A stretch of 64,000 bases of DNA, taken from positions 1 to 64,000 of the forward strand of contig JBMOLU010000086.1 in NCBI GenBank assembly GCA_049325275.1. The letters are read 5' to 3'. The notes below the pieces were generated by a model. The model worked only from the letters and a program-made list of their open reading frames with translations, had not been told where the DNA came from and did no database searches. Shown here one piece after another: positions 7,910 through 16,487 of this stretch. The stretch's first letter is position 1. Each line of letters begins with the position of its first letter. The stretch is from CAIQJJ01 sp049325275. GTDB taxonomy: Bacteria > Chloroflexota > Anaerolineae > Anaerolineales > UBA4823. The translations under genes and the position numbers were made by a program.

Positions 7910-9106
7910 ATGCGACGTTTCGTACTTGTCTTGTTTTTCTTTCTGTTTCTGGCCGGTGGAGGCATTCGCCTGGTGGCTGCCGAGGGAGATGGCCCGGCTG
8001 TAGAAGCGCCGCAGGCCGGCGCCGTCTTGTGTCCATCCGGGATGGCGCTTGCGGGGCTTCCCGATTGTCTCCGCTTGGGCGCTGCTGGATATGCTGAGCA
8101 GATGTCCGAAAAGGGGCTGACGTTTCCACTACGCCCGTTACCGGCCGTGAAGCCTGACGCCTCGCTGGCCGCGGTCGATTTTTATTATGCGCGCCTTAAA
8201 GATGATGTCGACACACCGGTCTTTAGTACGTTGGACGACGCCATGCTGGGGAAAAACCCCACTTACTATATCGCACACGGTCCCTTGCGTTTTATCTCTT
8301 ACATCAATACCCACAACGCCGATGGGGGCGATAAGCCGCACTATTTCCAACTGCGCGACGGAAACTGGGTTACAGCCGATTCGGTAGCTTCTCGCGTGGG
8401 TGCGGTGCCTCGCTTTCAGGGGATGATCTTCAGCCGAACACCGGCGAACGCCTTTGGCTGGATCATTCCGCTCAATCCCACGGCTGAGACGAAACGCACG
8501 CCGGGTTTCGCACAAAACGATCTCACCGGCCAGGTATACAGCGAGTACGATCTCGTACAGGTCTATGACGTTCAAACAGTGGACGGGGCCGAATGGGTCA
8601 TGCTTGGCCCCGATGAGTGGCTGGAAGCCCGCCTGGTGGGCACGGTGACGCCCCGCACGGCCCCGCCGGAAGGCGTAAGTGGTCTGCGCTGGATCGAAGT
8701 GAACCTCGACGAACAGACGCTGGCCGTCTACGATGGCGGCCAGATGGCCTACGCTACCATGATCGCCACAGGCCTGGAACCGTTTTGGACACGACCGGGA
8801 ACTTTCCAGATTCGCGAAAAGCTGGAGCAAACGATGATGCGCGGCACGTTCGAGGCCGATCAATCCGACTTTTACTACCTTGAAGACGTGCCCTGGACGA
8901 TGTACTTTGATGGCGCACGCGCCTTGCATGCGGCCTATTGGCGGGCGCGTTTTGGTTTTGCCCAGTCTCACGGTTGTGTGAATCTGGCACCGGGAGACGC
9001 CCATTGGCTTTTCGACTGGGCTCAGGTAGGCGACCCGGTGTACGTATGGGACCCATCGGGCAAGACGCCGACCGATCCATCGCTGTACAGCAGCGGTGCG
9101 CCTTGA
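7910..9106 (+). CDS. Secreted L,D-transpeptidase (YkuD domain)
   Basis: 398 residues from the ATG at 7910, which has GGAG six bases upstream and opens directly into a signal peptide (MRRFVLVLFFFLFLAGGG, about 1-24). The frame is also open upstream, but that ATG lacks these signals. Residues about 90-245 form a poorly conserved extracellular region. The C-terminal 258-381 is a YkuD L,D-transpeptidase domain with H340 and the catalytic SHGCVN motif at 353-358 (Cys357). Such enzymes make 3-3 peptidoglycan cross-links or attach proteins to the wall. The gene is divergent from pbpC, so the two form a cell-wall pair. Confidence 0.9.
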   Translation: MRRFVLVLFFFLFLAGGGIRLVAAEGDGPAVEAPQAGAVLCPSGMALAGLPDCLRLGAAGYAEQMSEKGLTFPLRPLPAVKPDASLAAVDFYYARLKDDVDTPVFSTLDDAMLGKNPTYYIAHGPLRFISYINTHNADGGDKPHYFQLRDGNWVTADSVASRVGAVPRFQGMIFSRTPANAFGWIIPLNPTAETKRTPGFAQNDLTGQVYSEYDLVQVYDVQTVDGAEWVMLGPDEWLEARLVGTVTPRTAPPEGVSGLRWIEVNLDEQTLAVYDGGQMAYATMIATGLEPFWTRPGTFQIREKLEQTMMRGTFEADQSDFYYLEDVPWTMYFDGARALHAAYWRARFGFAQSHGCVNLAPGDAHWLFDWAQVGDPVYVWDPSGKTPTDPSLYSSGAP

Positions 9107-9115
9107 ACATTCCGG

Positions 9116-9121
9116 TATAAT
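9116..9121 (+). promoter_or_regulatory. -10 box for lpdA
   Basis: A TATAAT starts ten bases after the stop codon of the preceding gene and 35 bases before the lpdA ATG. No -35 match is visible at 16-18 bases. Confidence 0.45.
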
Positions 9122-9155
9122 AGGCCAAAACTATCCGATTTGGAAGGAAATGACT

Positions 9156-10553
9156 ATGAGTGAATATGATGTTGTCGTGATAGGCGCCGGCCCGGGCGGG
9201 TATGTGTGCGCCATTCGTGCAAGCCAACTGGGGTTGAAAACGGCTGTCGTCGATAACCAGTGGCTTGGCGGGGTGTGCTTGAATATCGGTTGCATCCCAT
9301 CGAAGTCTTTGTTGAAAAATGCCGAAGTCGCCCACACGCTGCGTGAACGGGGTAAAGAGTTCGGTTTCTCGTTTGAAAACCTTCAACTCGATTATGGCGC
9401 CGCGGTGAAACGCAGCCGGCAGGTATCTGGCCGCCTCGTCAAAGGCGTGGAGTTCTTGATGAAGAAGAACGATATTGCCGTTCACATGGGGACGGCGAGG
9501 GTGACGGCGCGCGACACGGTTGCGGTGACCGATAAAGAAGGCAATCTCAGCGAGTTGAAGGCCAAGAGCATTGTCGTTGCCACAGGGGCTAGCGTGGCCG
9601 TGCCGCCCGGCTGGACGGTTGACGGCGAGAAAATCATCACCTATCGAGAAGCTATCTTGCAGGAGAAGCTTCCTAAGTCGGTCGTCATCATCGGTGCAGG
9701 GGCCATCGGTGTCGAGTTTGCTACGATATGGAATGCGTACGGGGTCGATGTGACGCTGGTCGAAATGCTGCCGCGAGTCGTTCCATTGGAAGACGAAGAG
9801 GTCAGCGCTGAACTGGAAAAGTCTCTCAAGAAGCGAAAGATGACCATCCTGACCGGCCACAGGGTGCTGGCGCTGGAAGCAACCGCAAGCGGTGTACAGT
9901 TAAAGGTCACTTCCGATGCAGGTGAAAAGACCCTCGAAGCCGAGCAGGCCCTGGTGGCGATCGGCTTCCGGCCCAACGGCCGCGGTCTCGGCCTGGAAGA
10001 ACTTGGCGTGGAACTGACCGAACGCGGCGCCGTGATCATCGACGAACACATGGCAACCAATGTCCCCGGCATTTGGGCGATCGGCGATGTGACGGCCAAG
10101 GTCATGTTGGCTCATGTCGCCTCGGCGCAGGCCCTGGTTTGTGCTGAGAACGTTGCCGGCGTAGAAACGACCCTGCTCGATTACGACATGATGCCACACG
10201 CAACGTACTGTCAGCCGCAGGTAGCTTCTTTTGGCCTGACCGAAGCCCAAGCAAAGGCGCGCGGCTACGCCGTAAAGATCGGCCGTTTCAACTTCCAGCC
10301 CAACGGCAAGGCGCTCGGCCTGGGTGAGTATACGGGATGGGTCAAGTTGGTGATAGACGAAAAATATGGCGAGATTTTAGGCGCACATCTGGTTGGTCCT
10401 GAAGTGACCGAATTGCTGCCCGAACTGACCCTGGCGCAAGCTAACGAGCTGACCGCTTTGGAGGTCGCCCGTAACGTTCACGCACATCCGACGTTGAGTG
10501 AGGTGATTATGGAAGCGGCGCATGCCGCCGAAGGGCACGCCATTCACGGGTAG
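9156..10553 (+). CDS. lpdA: Dihydrolipoyl dehydrogenase
   Basis: 465 residues, the usual length. The FAD-binding motif GAGPGG is at 10-15, and the redox-active disulfide is Cys41/Cys46 in GGVCLNIGCIPSKS. An NAD-binding Rossmann motif (IIGAGAIGVEFA) lies near 175. The C-terminal catalytic dyad is H444/E449 in HAHPTLSE. It reoxidises lipoyl groups of 2-oxoacid dehydrogenase or glycine cleavage complexes using NAD+. None of those partner genes is nearby, so it is probably a shared E3 component. The ATG at 9156 is preferred over 9150 because GGAAGG (9142-9147) is then eight bases away. Confidence 0.95.
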   Translation: MSEYDVVVIGAGPGGYVCAIRASQLGLKTAVVDNQWLGGVCLNIGCIPSKSLLKNAEVAHTLRERGKEFGFSFENLQLDYGAAVKRSRQVSGRLVKGVEFLMKKNDIAVHMGTARVTARDTVAVTDKEGNLSELKAKSIVVATGASVAVPPGWTVDGEKIITYREAILQEKLPKSVVIIGAGAIGVEFATIWNAYGVDVTLVEMLPRVVPLEDEEVSAELEKSLKKRKMTILTGHRVLALEATASGVQLKVTSDAGEKTLEAEQALVAIGFRPNGRGLGLEELGVELTERGAVIIDEHMATNVPGIWAIGDVTAKVMLAHVASAQALVCAENVAGVETTLLDYDMMPHATYCQPQVASFGLTEAQAKARGYAVKIGRFNFQPNGKALGLGEYTGWVKLVIDEKYGEILGAHLVGPEVTELLPELTLAQANELTALEVARNVHAHPTLSEVIMEAAHAAEGHAIHG

Positions 10554-10583
10554 CTCGAACGAACGGGCACCGTGGCTGAAAAC

Positions 10584-10625
10584 AACGAGGCTTTGCGATG
10601 ATGGAAATCATCGCAAAGCCTCGTT
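10584..10625. terminator. 19-bp hairpin between lpdA and the lipoprotein gene
   Basis: Perfect 19-base arms (10584-10602 and 10607-10625) enclose a GGAA tetraloop. It separates the convergent lpdA and lipoprotein genes and can serve both strands. Confidence 0.85.
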
Positions 10626-10665
10626 CGACTAGTTGTGTGCGTTTGACTGCGCAAACGCTGAGCGG

Positions 10666-11283
10666 TTACTTGACCTCGACCTGCCCCAGTTCTGTGTCGT
10701 TCACATACACGGTGTACGTTCCGGCAGGAAGGCTATCGAGCAGCACGGTTTCTTCGAAAGGCTGTAAAACCTGGATGCAGACTTTTTCGGGGTTTGCTAC
10801 CGAGTAAACCACCACATTCAAGCGGCCTTCTTTCCCCGGCTCGCGGACGAGCACGCGCAACTGGTAACAGGGATTGGGCAACGTACCGACCAGGTGCAGT
10901 GCCACAGTGGCCTTTGTATCTCTGGCCAGCGACACCTCGCTGGCATCGATTTCCACGTAAGCCGGCCCGGCGGTGAGTTCGAGGTCACTCTCTTGCGGTG
11001 CAAACTCGGAGTTGAGGCCCTTCTCCAGGGCCAGGTTTTCCACTTCCTCGGCTTGCGCCGGGTCCTCTCCGGGTGCGGGATAGGCGGGGTTGATTTCTGC
11101 CGGGACAGCGGCCTGCGGTGGGTTGGGATATGCGTCGGGCGTGCTGGTTGCTGTTTCAGGCGCTTCGTCGGACGCGTCGGTAGGCGCTACGGTGACCCGG
11201 TAGGGTGTTTCTGATGCAGCCTGGGCGCAGGCGGCCAGCAAGAGGGCCATTGCCATTACCAAAACGGAAATTTTTCTTAACAT
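10666..11283 (-). CDS. Lipoprotein of unknown function
   Basis: 205 residues from the ATG at 11283, which has GGAG eight bases upstream. A lipoprotein signal (MLRKISVLVMAMALLLAAC) places the modified cysteine at residue 19. A Thr/Pro/Ala-rich linker follows to about residue 100. A beta-rich domain with two cysteines (NPCYQL and EKVCIQ, perhaps a disulfide) ends in TVYVNDTELGQVEV. I do not recognise the family. It is the last gene of a minus-strand run beginning at the DUF1385 gene and may be exported together with the phosphodiester glycosidase next to it. Confidence 0.75.
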   Translation of the reverse strand: MLRKISVLVMAMALLLAACAQAASETPYRVTVAPTDASDEAPETATSTPDAYPNPPQAAVPAEINPAYPAPGEDPAQAEEVENLALEKGLNSEFAPQESDLELTAGPAYVEIDASEVSLARDTKATVALHLVGTLPNPCYQLRVLVREPGKEGRLNVVVYSVANPEKVCIQVLQPFEETVLLDSLPAGTYTVYVNDTELGQVEVK

Positions 11284-11397
11284 TGTGTTTTCTCCTTCAC
11301 GATAGTTTTTCATCTGACTGAGACCTAGACGACCGGGTTTATACTTCGTTCCAGTTTCTCAGCCCTTCCAGCGGGTAATCCAAGGAAGATATGCGTA

Positions 11398-12288
11398 TCA
11401 GCGCCGGGCAAAGACCCCCAGGTGATTGGCTACGGGACGCTGGCGGCCCGGAATACCGGAATCGATGGGTGAACTCAGCGTCACCGGCAAGCCGAACCAA
11501 CCGGACATAACCAGGGTGCTGGACCCGCCGCCATCCAGATTGATGGCCTCGTAAGCGCCATAGCCGAGCAGGATTTCAGCCAGTTCGAGCATGGTGACGC
11601 CTTCGCTGTAGCGCGCCTGGCGGCCGTCGACGACAACCAACAGCAGGCGATTGCGATCTTGATCCAGCCCGATGGCGGTACGAGGTTCTGGCTGATCGGA
11701 AGGAATATCCGGTGAAACGCGGCCGTGGTTGACCAACCAGAGATTCCCTGAGATGGCCTGGGCAATTGCTCCTTCCGGCTCGCCGAAACTGGCCTGGTTG
11801 TCTTCGCTAAAATAGAGGGTACGTGCTGAATCGTGTTTATCGGTGTAGATTTTACCGTTCGAGGCCGAAATACCCAGGGTTGTAACGGCGTCGCCGGGAT
11901 GGGGGTAGTACCAGAAGACGCTTTTACTGTGCCAGGGGGTGAAAAAATCCCCGTTGATGGCTACCTGAACGTCGAAATCTGTAAGGAATTGTGCGGTAGT
12001 GCGGGCTTTGAAAGGGAGTTCGGAATCATCTTCTCCGGGTGTCACGAACAGCGAGATGCCCGCCTGGCGCAAATCGACCCAGACGCCGTGTACGACAACC
12101 GGGCGTGGTTCCTGGCGCACGCTGCGGAAATAGGTGACGCCCTGGAAGATTTCTCGTTGTACTTCGATGCGCAAGGGGCGCGGCCGGTAGCCGAGTTGGA
12201 ACGCTGTGCCGAGCGAGAGCAGCAACAGCGCTAGTGCTCCCAACACGAGCCAAAAGTACCGCTGCCGTTTGGGTTTACCGTTTGCCAT
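11398..12288 (-). CDS. Phosphodiester glycosidase (NAGPA-like) family membrane-anchored protein
   Basis: 296 residues with an N-terminal membrane anchor (about 10-30) and an outside domain. VAINGDFFTP and the later INLDGGGSSTLV are hallmarks of the phosphodiester glycosidase (NAGPA) family. These proteins cleave sugars from phosphodiester or related linkages, often in exopolysaccharide or cell-envelope contexts. The actual substrate here is unknown. The ATG at 12288 has AGGTGG upstream. Confidence 0.8.
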   Translation of the reverse strand: MANGKPKRQRYFWLVLGALALLLLSLGTAFQLGYRPRPLRIEVQREIFQGVTYFRSVRQEPRPVVVHGVWVDLRQAGISLFVTPGEDDSELPFKARTTAQFLTDFDVQVAINGDFFTPWHSKSVFWYYPHPGDAVTTLGISASNGKIYTDKHDSARTLYFSEDNQASFGEPEGAIAQAISGNLWLVNHGRVSPDIPSDQPEPRTAIGLDQDRNRLLLVVVDGRQARYSEGVTMLELAEILLGYGAYEAINLDGGGSSTLVMSGWFGLPVTLSSPIDSGIPGRQRPVANHLGVFARR

Positions 12289-12375
12289 CAAAAGCCACCT
12301 CTTCGCCGGGGCCTGGCAGTCAACCTGACGTTTTTACCGCCTGAAGCTCGACTCCAAAGCCTGCCCGGCAGCCTG

Positions 12376-13092
12376 CTAGAAGCGATTCTGCACCAGCAAG
12401 CGGATGTTTCCGGCGGCCGGGATCACTTTGAGCGCCAATGCGACGCGGTTTTCAACGTTGAGGGCATTCCAGTAGGTTTCCAGCAGGCTTTCAGGACTGC
12501 CCGGCAGGGGCAGCAGCAGCGGGTCTCCGCAGAAGCTCGGCAGAGGGTCACCATCGCCGGCGTAGGTGGTCAGGCCGAAGCCGTAGCCAGGCACGGGCAG
12601 GGCGGGCCGGTAGGTGTAGCGATCGGTCTCCTGTGGGTTGAGGGGGTTGGCTTTGAGGATGCTCAAAGCAAAGCCGCCCGGCTGGCGGGTGCAATCGACA
12701 ATGCCGCTGATCCGAGGCGTAAAGTTGGGGGCGTCGGGTTCGCGTTCACGCGTGGACAGGGCGCCGTCGAAGCTGCCGCCCACGCGAAGGGCTTCGTAGA
12801 TGGTGCGGGTCTGGTCGCCGTTACTGGCGATGTAAACGCCGGGCAGATCGAGCATGGCCTCGTAAATGATCAGGCTGGCGTCTTTGACCAGGCTGGCATC
12901 GACCGGTTCGGTGCGCAGGGTTGCGCCCTCGGCGGCAAAACGGCGGTTACGGCTTTGCTGGCTGCGCCCCATGATCCAATAAAGGATCAGCCATTCGTCG
13001 GTAAGCGATTTGCCGATGATCAGACCCCGCCCCGGGTAGGGATTCTGGCGCAGCCAGTCGAAATTGTTTTGGGCGAGTTCCTTTTCCGTCAT
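12376..13092 (-). CDS. IMP cyclohydrolase, PurO-like family
   Basis: 238 residues. The N-terminal PYPGRGLIIGKSLTDEW, then ILYWIMGRSQQSRNRRF and the later GGSFDGALSTREREPDAPN, match my memory of the IMP cyclohydrolase family first described as archaeal PurO. This enzyme closes the purine ring, converting FAICAR to IMP, the step PurH performs in most bacteria. The start codon overlaps the stop of the upstream DUF1385 gene (ATGA), so the two are translationally coupled. No other purine gene is in the window. Function rests on overall similarity only. Confidence 0.75.
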   Translation of the reverse strand: MTEKELAQNNFDWLRQNPYPGRGLIIGKSLTDEWLILYWIMGRSQQSRNRRFAAEGATLRTEPVDASLVKDASLIIYEAMLDLPGVYIASNGDQTRTIYEALRVGGSFDGALSTREREPDAPNFTPRISGIVDCTRQPGGFALSILKANPLNPQETDRYTYRPALPVPGYGFGLTTYAGDGDPLPSFCGDPLLLPLPGSPESLLETYWNALNVENRVALALKVIPAAGNIRLLVQNRF

Positions 13093-13982
13093 AGGGTGAT
13101 TTCCTTTTCTTGTTCAGACGCCTGCATACTTTTGAAGGCGGCAATCGACACTTCGATCATATCCAGCGACGGTTCACGCGTCGTCAGGCGTTGCAGCGCC
13201 AGGTTGGGTTTGACCAACCACTGTACCCAGCGCCAATGCAGGTGCCCGGCCGTCCAGCGGATGTACTCATACGCCAGCATGGCCAGGACCGGCAGCAAGA
13301 TGATCCGGCTGGCCAGCCGCCAGAACATCGGCAGCGGGCCAAGGGCGCTGAAGAAGATCACCGAGACGATCACCAGTGACAGCAGGAAAGATGTGCCGCA
13401 GCGGGTGTGTTCCAGCGGAAAGTGGGCGACGTTCTCGGGGGTCAACTCGGCGCCGGCTTCGAAGGCATTGATCGTTTTGTGCTCGGCGCCATGATAGGCG
13501 AAGACGCGTTGGATGTCCGGCAGATGCCCGATGCCCCAGATATAGCCGATCAAAAGCAGAAAGCGGATGATGCCTTCGAGTACGTTGCCCCACCAGGCGT
13601 TCCAGCCGATGAAGCGTTCGCTCAGCTGCCCGGCCAGAGCGGGGGTGAGGAAGAACAGGCCCACGCCGATGGCCAGGGCGCTTCCCATGGTGATGTAAAG
13701 GGCGGGGCCTTCAAGCTTTTCGTCTTCCCCGGTTTGCGTGTTGGCCGAAATCGTCAGGGCGCGCATTCCCAGGCCGAGGGCATCCCATAGCATGACCAGC
13801 CCGCGTAAAAAGGGAATCTTTTTGATGCGCGATTTGTACACCGCGCCTAAAGGCTCCTGGTGAATGACGATTTCTTTGTTGGGGGCGCGCATGGCAATGG
13901 CATAGCTTTGGGTGCCGCGCATCATGACCCCTTCGATGACAGCCTGGCCACCATACGATGGCAGATTGAGTTGAGCAGGCAT
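13089..13982 (-). CDS. DUF1385 family membrane protein
   Basis: 297 residues. The N-terminal YGGQAVIEGVMMRG, the central FAYHGAEHKTINAFEAG, and HTRCGTSFLL are signatures of DUF1385. The family has several membrane segments (here about 110-135, 150-170, 205-250) and no established function. TAGGAG precedes the ATG at 13982 with a short spacer. It is the first gene of a minus-strand unit leading into IMP cyclohydrolase by a four-base overlap. Confidence 0.85.
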   Translation of the reverse strand: MPAQLNLPSYGGQAVIEGVMMRGTQSYAIAMRAPNKEIVIHQEPLGAVYKSRIKKIPFLRGLVMLWDALGLGMRALTISANTQTGEDEKLEGPALYITMGSALAIGVGLFFLTPALAGQLSERFIGWNAWWGNVLEGIIRFLLLIGYIWGIGHLPDIQRVFAYHGAEHKTINAFEAGAELTPENVAHFPLEHTRCGTSFLLSLVIVSVIFFSALGPLPMFWRLASRIILLPVLAMLAYEYIRWTAGHLHWRWVQWLVKPNLALQRLTTREPSLDMIEVSIAAFKSMQASEQEKEITL

Positions 13983-14069
13983 TTTATAACTCCTATCGAT
14001 ACGTGAGGATGCTGGTTGCTGATGAACGCGGATTCAATCAGTGTCCGATTTGGATACCCGGAAAGTGGT

Positions 14070-15464
14070 TTACTTCGGGCGGTTACTTACTTCCCCTTCC
14101 TTAGCCATTTCGAAGAAGAAGTGAATGAAGGCATCGATCCCGCGCCATAGGGTCGGCAGGTGTAGTTTTTCGTTGGGTGAGTGCATATTGTCGTCGGGCA
14201 TCGAGAAACCGGTGTTGACCGATTCAACCCCCAGGATCTTTTGGAATGAGAGGACCACGGGCACGCTGCCGCCTTCCCGTTTGAAGAGCGGCCTTTTGCC
14301 CCACACCGCCTGCATGGCGGCAGACATGGCCTGGACGGCCGGCGAATGCCGGTCTGAAATCGATGCAGGCCCACCGGCCATCTTGATCACTTCCCAGCGC
14401 ACCGTTTGTGGGGCGTTTGCTTGCATGTAGGCGACGAGCTGTTGGTAAACTTCGTTGGGGTCCTGGTCGGGTACGAGGCGCATCGAGATCTTGGCCATCG
14501 CCTTGGCGGGCAATACGGTCTTTGACCCTTCGCCGGTAAAACCGGAAATCATGCCGTTGACATCCAGCGTCGGCCGTGCGCCCATGCGTTCGATGGGTGT
14601 GTAACCGGCTTCACCGAACAGGGCAGGGACTCCGGTGGTTTTTTCGAGCTGCGCTTCGCTAAAGGGCAGGCGGGCCAATTCGGCGCGTTCTTCTTCGGGC
14701 AGCGAGCGGACTTTATCATAGAAGCCGGGCAGGGTGACCCGTCCCTGGGCGTCGTGCATGCCGGCGATCAACCCGCACAGGACATTGGCCGGGTTATGCA
14801 CTGCACCGCCAAAGATGCCGGAATGCAGATCGATCGCCGGGCCTTGGACGCGTATCTCGAAGTAGGCCAGCCCGCGCAGGGCGTACGTAATGCTGGGGTA
14901 ATCAGGGCCGATCATGCCGGAATCGGGGTTGAGGGCAACGTCGCAGGCTAGAAGATCTTTGTGAGCCTCCATAAACGCTTCCAACGAGGGCGAGCCGATC
15001 TCTTCTTCGCCTTCGATCAGGAACTTGACGTTGATGGGCAACTGCCCGGTCTGGGTGATCGCCTGGACGGCCTTGAGCGAAGCCAATACCTGGCCTTTCA
15101 TATCGGTAACGCCGCGGGCAAAGAGATAGTCGCCGCGCTGCGTGGGTTCGAAGGGAGCGCTTTCCCACAGTTCGAGCGGATCGGGTGGTTGTACGTCGTA
15201 GTGGCCGTAGATCAATAGCGTGGGCTGGCCGGGGGCCTGCAAGGAATCGCCATACACAACCGGGTGTCCGCCGGTCGGGAAGATTTGTACGTTTTGCATC
15301 CCGACAGCGTTCAACTGCGCGGCCACCCATTCCGCCGTTCGCTGCATGTCTGCCCTGGCTGCCGGATCGGTGGAGACCGAGGGGATACGGCAAAAGGCTT
15401 TCAACTCTTCGAAAGAACGCGTGCAGTTTTCGTGGGCGTACTGGATGGCTTGTGAGATAGGCAT
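14070..15464 (-). CDS. M20 family dipeptidase
   Basis: 464 residues of a cytoplasmic zinc dipeptidase. Metal ligands and catalytic residues are in place: H88 and D90 in YGHYDVQPPDP, D121 in GVTDMKGQ, and E153/E154 in EGEEEIGSP. A dimerisation domain interrupts the catalytic domain in the middle, as in carnosinase-like M20 enzymes. It probably hydrolyses dipeptides for amino-acid recovery. A GGAG lies upstream of the ATG and a TATAAT box further up. Confidence 0.92.
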   Translation of the reverse strand: MPISQAIQYAHENCTRSFEELKAFCRIPSVSTDPAARADMQRTAEWVAAQLNAVGMQNVQIFPTGGHPVVYGDSLQAPGQPTLLIYGHYDVQPPDPLELWESAPFEPTQRGDYLFARGVTDMKGQVLASLKAVQAITQTGQLPINVKFLIEGEEEIGSPSLEAFMEAHKDLLACDVALNPDSGMIGPDYPSITYALRGLAYFEIRVQGPAIDLHSGIFGGAVHNPANVLCGLIAGMHDAQGRVTLPGFYDKVRSLPEEERAELARLPFSEAQLEKTTGVPALFGEAGYTPIERMGARPTLDVNGMISGFTGEGSKTVLPAKAMAKISMRLVPDQDPNEVYQQLVAYMQANAPQTVRWEVIKMAGGPASISDRHSPAVQAMSAAMQAVWGKRPLFKREGGSVPVVLSFQKILGVESVNTGFSMPDDNMHSPNEKLHLPTLWRGIDAFIHFFFEMAKEGEVSNRPK

Positions 15465-15492
15465 GTTTGCTCCGGGAAGTTTTTCAAGCGAA

Positions 15493-15498
15493 ATTATA
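15493..15498 (-). promoter_or_regulatory. -10 box for the M20 dipeptidase gene
   Basis: TATAAT on the minus strand lies 28 bases upstream of the ATG at 15464, leaving about 20 bases of leader that contain the ribosome-binding site. No -35 is obvious. Confidence 0.45.
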
Positions 15499-15531
15499 CC
15501 TGTTTTGGATAATGTTTCGTTTAGAAGCTGT

Positions 15532-16350
15532 TTAGAAAGTGTTTTCAGGGCCTTGCTGCCGTTCGCGGTAGGCCTTGACGATGGCGGTCAGGGCTTCTTC
15601 TGCCTGGGCCGTCGTCATTCCTGGGTATTCCAGCCCGAGGCGCTGGTACAACGATCGTACGATTTGCACCGCCAGCGCGCCGCTGTTGCTCAGATTGCGG
15701 CGGCGCAGCAGGAAATTCTCGGCTACCTGGACGCTAGACGAGTCGAGCCGTTCAACCGGGAAGGTGGGTGGCAAGGCGTACTCGGCCAGGTGGTATCCCA
15801 GGTATACGGCTGGCGCCTGTGGATGCGTCATTTCACCCAACGTAGCCGCTTTTCGGTCGTGAATGACGACCGTCCCGGCAGCCAGATCGCCCAGGCGGCG
15901 TGCCTGCGGCTGGATGAACATGGTGATCACGCCGACCCCATACGCCACGGGCAGAAAATCCACCACGCGCACCAGGTTGCGGATGATCGATTCGCCCAGG
16001 GTAAGCGGCAGGCCGTCAGCGCGAATGACGCGTAGTTTTGCCAGGCGTTTGCCGGGAGATTGCCCGTTCCACTGGATTTCGAAGAAAATGTAGTAGCCCC
16101 AGTAGAACAGAAAGTACACCATACCGAGCAATGCCGAAACCCATACAGGCAGACTGCTGGCGTCTTCGATCTCACTGCCGTTGACGAGCGCCAGGATGAC
16201 GATCAAGGCGATGAATGCGACCTGTCCGACGGTCAGGATCGTGCTGTCGACCAGTGCGGCCAAAAAACGGGAGCCGATCCCGGCTACATCGTAACCAAAG
16301 GCCACGTTTTCGGGCGTATCGACCTGGAGGATTTCGTCGAGATTGTTCAT
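15532..16350 (-). CDS. RDD family membrane protein
   Basis: About 272 residues from the ATG at 16350. The frame stays open to 16470, but the first 40 residues of that version do not resemble the family and would abut the divergent gene. The RDD arginine and aspartate are R28 and D35 (SRFLAALVD), and RRLGDLAAGTVVIHDR is the conserved loop. Three or four membrane helices come first and a soluble C-terminal tail of about 90 residues last. Function unknown. It is divergent from a SpoIIM-like gene, an association often seen next to MoxR/DUF58 clusters. Confidence 0.82.
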   Translation of the reverse strand: MNNLDEILQVDTPENVAFGYDVAGIGSRFLAALVDSTILTVGQVAFIALIVILALVNGSEIEDASSLPVWVSALLGMVYFLFYWGYYIFFEIQWNGQSPGKRLAKLRVIRADGLPLTLGESIIRNLVRVVDFLPVAYGVGVITMFIQPQARRLGDLAAGTVVIHDRKAATLGEMTHPQAPAVYLGYHLAEYALPPTFPVERLDSSSVQVAENFLLRRRNLSNSGALAVQIVRSLYQRLGLEYPGMTTAQAEEALTAIVKAYRERQQGPENTF

Positions 16351-16487
16351 ATGTTTCTGTGCTGCCTGGTAAAGATTCGTAAAGTAAGGATTGGCGCAAA
16401 GCGCATCGAGATATGGGATAATGGGGACGCCTGCAAATTTTACCCGATGTTTGTGATGCGATCTTTTCAATTGTGAAGGATGAACCG

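Noticed and set aside
8754..9860. 368-residue minus-strand frame across the L,D-transpeptidase and lpdA genes
   Set aside because: It spans two real genes on the opposite strand and their intergenic promoter; composition is that of a shadow frame.
16351..16470. Forty-residue N-terminal extension of the RDD protein
   Set aside because: The extension does not resemble the family and would leave only 17 bases to the divergent start codon, with no room for promoters.
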